A DNA stretch of 38,747 nt from Neonectria sp. B-13 (lineage: Eukaryota; Ascomycota; Sordariomycetes; Hypocreales; Nectriaceae): positions 34,149 to 72,895 of the forward strand of contig NOKP01000030.1 of the NCBI GenBank assembly GCA_002682825.1. Reading direction: 5' to 3'. Position 1 is the stretch's first letter. Every line of letters begins with the position of its first letter. The notes under the pieces are model-generated. The model had not been told where the DNA came from and searched no databases. It saw only the letters and a list, made by a program, of their open reading frames with translations. The position numbers and the translations under genes were made by a program. This document shows, piece after piece, positions 37,837-38,747 of the stretch.

Positions 37837-38747
37837 CAGCGCTGCCGCCAAGTCAAGTTGGCTTAAGCAAGTCGGCCGAAAAAGCTTCCAAGCCGAGTCA
37901 AGTCGAGCATCTTGCCGAGCCGAGTCGAGTCAAGTTTGAAGCTATCACGACTTGATAAAAGCGGATCTAAGTCGGATTTGTGGTGTTTTGGTGTTATTGT
38001 AATTAGATCATGAAGCCTTAGTGGGTTGTAGATGGGGAAATCGACCTTTTTGGGTGTTTTGGACCGGATTACCCCCTAGAACAATAGAATATTCCGCACC
38101 GACCGAGTGTAATTTCGCCTAAAACAACAGATTCAGCCCCTTTTACCTGCGATAAAATCGTCAATTGACTCGTTGTTGCTATTGCTGTTGCTGTTGTTGC
38201 TCTCCGTTGCCTTCTGCCTCTCTGCCGCTATTGCTCTCGGTCAGTCGTTACCAATTGAAGCTATTAACAAGCTGACCGCTAACAGGACGCTTAAAATGAC
38301 GCCGCTCGCGACCCCTTCGCCCTTTGAGACCCCAATGAATACCCCGTCGAGTACCCCGTTGGCTTTCGCGATGTTGCGGCGCGGCCGGCAACGCTCCGTC
38401 GCCCTACAGCTTGACGAGATCTCTCGTGCCGGCAACCTTCATGTTGACTGTATCGGGGACCTCCCACGCGTCGTCGTCAAAGGCCGGTCTTTCGTGATGG
38501 AAGAGTGGGTTCACAAGAAGGGCCAGAGGGCTCGGACGACCTGGATCAAGAATCACGGCGTCTTCATGACCGAGATCCTCGCCAACGGCACGACGAAGGG
38601 CACATATTGGTTTTGTATCCTTTGTGATAATAAGGGCTTGGCTGAACTTTTCTCAATGTTTGCTACGACCGCTGCTCAAAACCACCTCAAAGAGTAAGTT
38701 ATCCTCCTATATCTAGGGCCTTCTAACCGGCCAAAGGAAGCACAAGA
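37837..38747 (+). mobile_element. hAT element copy 2, cut by the window end
   Basis: Starts CAGCGCTGCCGCC at 37837, preceded by tccttcca. Subterminal GAGTCAAGT words at 37890-37935. Direct orientation relative to copy 1, offset exactly 12419 bases through 670 bp. It continues beyond the gap point of copy 1 into the BED-like finger. Confidence 0.75.
38296..38747 (+). CDS. hAT transposase N-terminus, partial, copy 2
   Basis: ATG 38296 (the Leu-rich frame upstream has no ATG). After the Pro/Thr-rich start: DLPRVVVKGRSFVMEEWVHK, RARTTWIKNHGVFMTEILAN, TYWFCILCDNKG and AQNHLKE. A GTAAGT donor at 38694, a TCTAACC branch and an AAAG acceptor (38736) give a 43-bp intron; splicing makes NHLKEKHK, so the BED-type C-x2-C ... 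H-x4-H is completed. Without splicing the frame stops at 38697. No stop or frameshift seen, so this copy may be intact. The rest lies outside the window. Confidence 0.7.

Noticed and set aside
1..38747. tRNA, rRNA or CRISPR loci
   Set aside because: No tRNA B-box with matching stems and no regularly spaced direct-repeat array was seen; the phased sites at 13.7 kb are too few and too close to be CRISPR.

Overview
The window reads as filamentous ascomycete (Pezizomycotina) nuclear DNA. The genes have short 45-115 bp introns with GT-AG ends and CTAAC/CTGAC-like branch sites. They encode typical fungal families: a Zn2Cys6 transcription factor, a MARVEL-domain protein, GPI-anchored cysteine-rich secreted proteins, a BBE-type flavoprotein and a DUF1993 protein. 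The species cannot be named from sequence alone. One run of 100 Ns (26088-26187) marks an assembly gap.

Layout. 1-2.5 kb holds a small secreted-protein gene (probably 3'-truncated) and the broken C-terminus of a membrane protein. 2.7-5.3 kb holds a pogo-like DNA transposon with terminal inverted repeats and TA target duplication, then a relic of a RecQ-like helicase gene. 5.7-12 kb is a host-gene island: two GPI-anchored cysteine-rich proteins on the minus strand and a 690-residue membrane protein on the plus strand, with a repeat and a pyrimidine tract between. 12.3-22.4 kb is a transposon graveyard: two hAT relics, a second pogo-like relic, an AT-hook-like gene, two convergent relics of an OrsD-domain gene family, and a two-ORF PIF/Harbinger element whose frames are riddled with stops of the kind RIP makes. 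23.4-24.7 kb holds a three-exon MARVEL gene. 25.4-26.1 kb and 37.8-38.7 kb carry two direct, about 98.5% identical copies of a hAT element.

28-37.4 kb is the most gene-like block: a FAD-linked oxidoreductase and a metal-dependent amidohydrolase transcribed divergently, a truncated C2H2 gene beside a hAT relic, a frameshifted DUF1993 gene, and an intact Zn2Cys6 factor divergent from it. Both divergent promoters contain CGG-N5-CCG inverted repeats, the kind of site Zn2Cys6 proteins bind. This suggests, without proving, a small co-regulated metabolic group with its own regulator.

The intact-looking genes are the two GPI proteins, the 690-residue membrane protein, the MARVEL protein, the flavoprotein, the amidohydrolase and the Zn2Cys6 factor. 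Much of the rest is mobile DNA in decay. No CRISPR array, tRNA or rRNA gene was recognised. No wholly new system could be demonstrated; the strongest leads are the shared CGG-N5-CCG sites, the scattered OrsD/RecQ relics, and a repeat that supplies the 3' end of the MARVEL gene.
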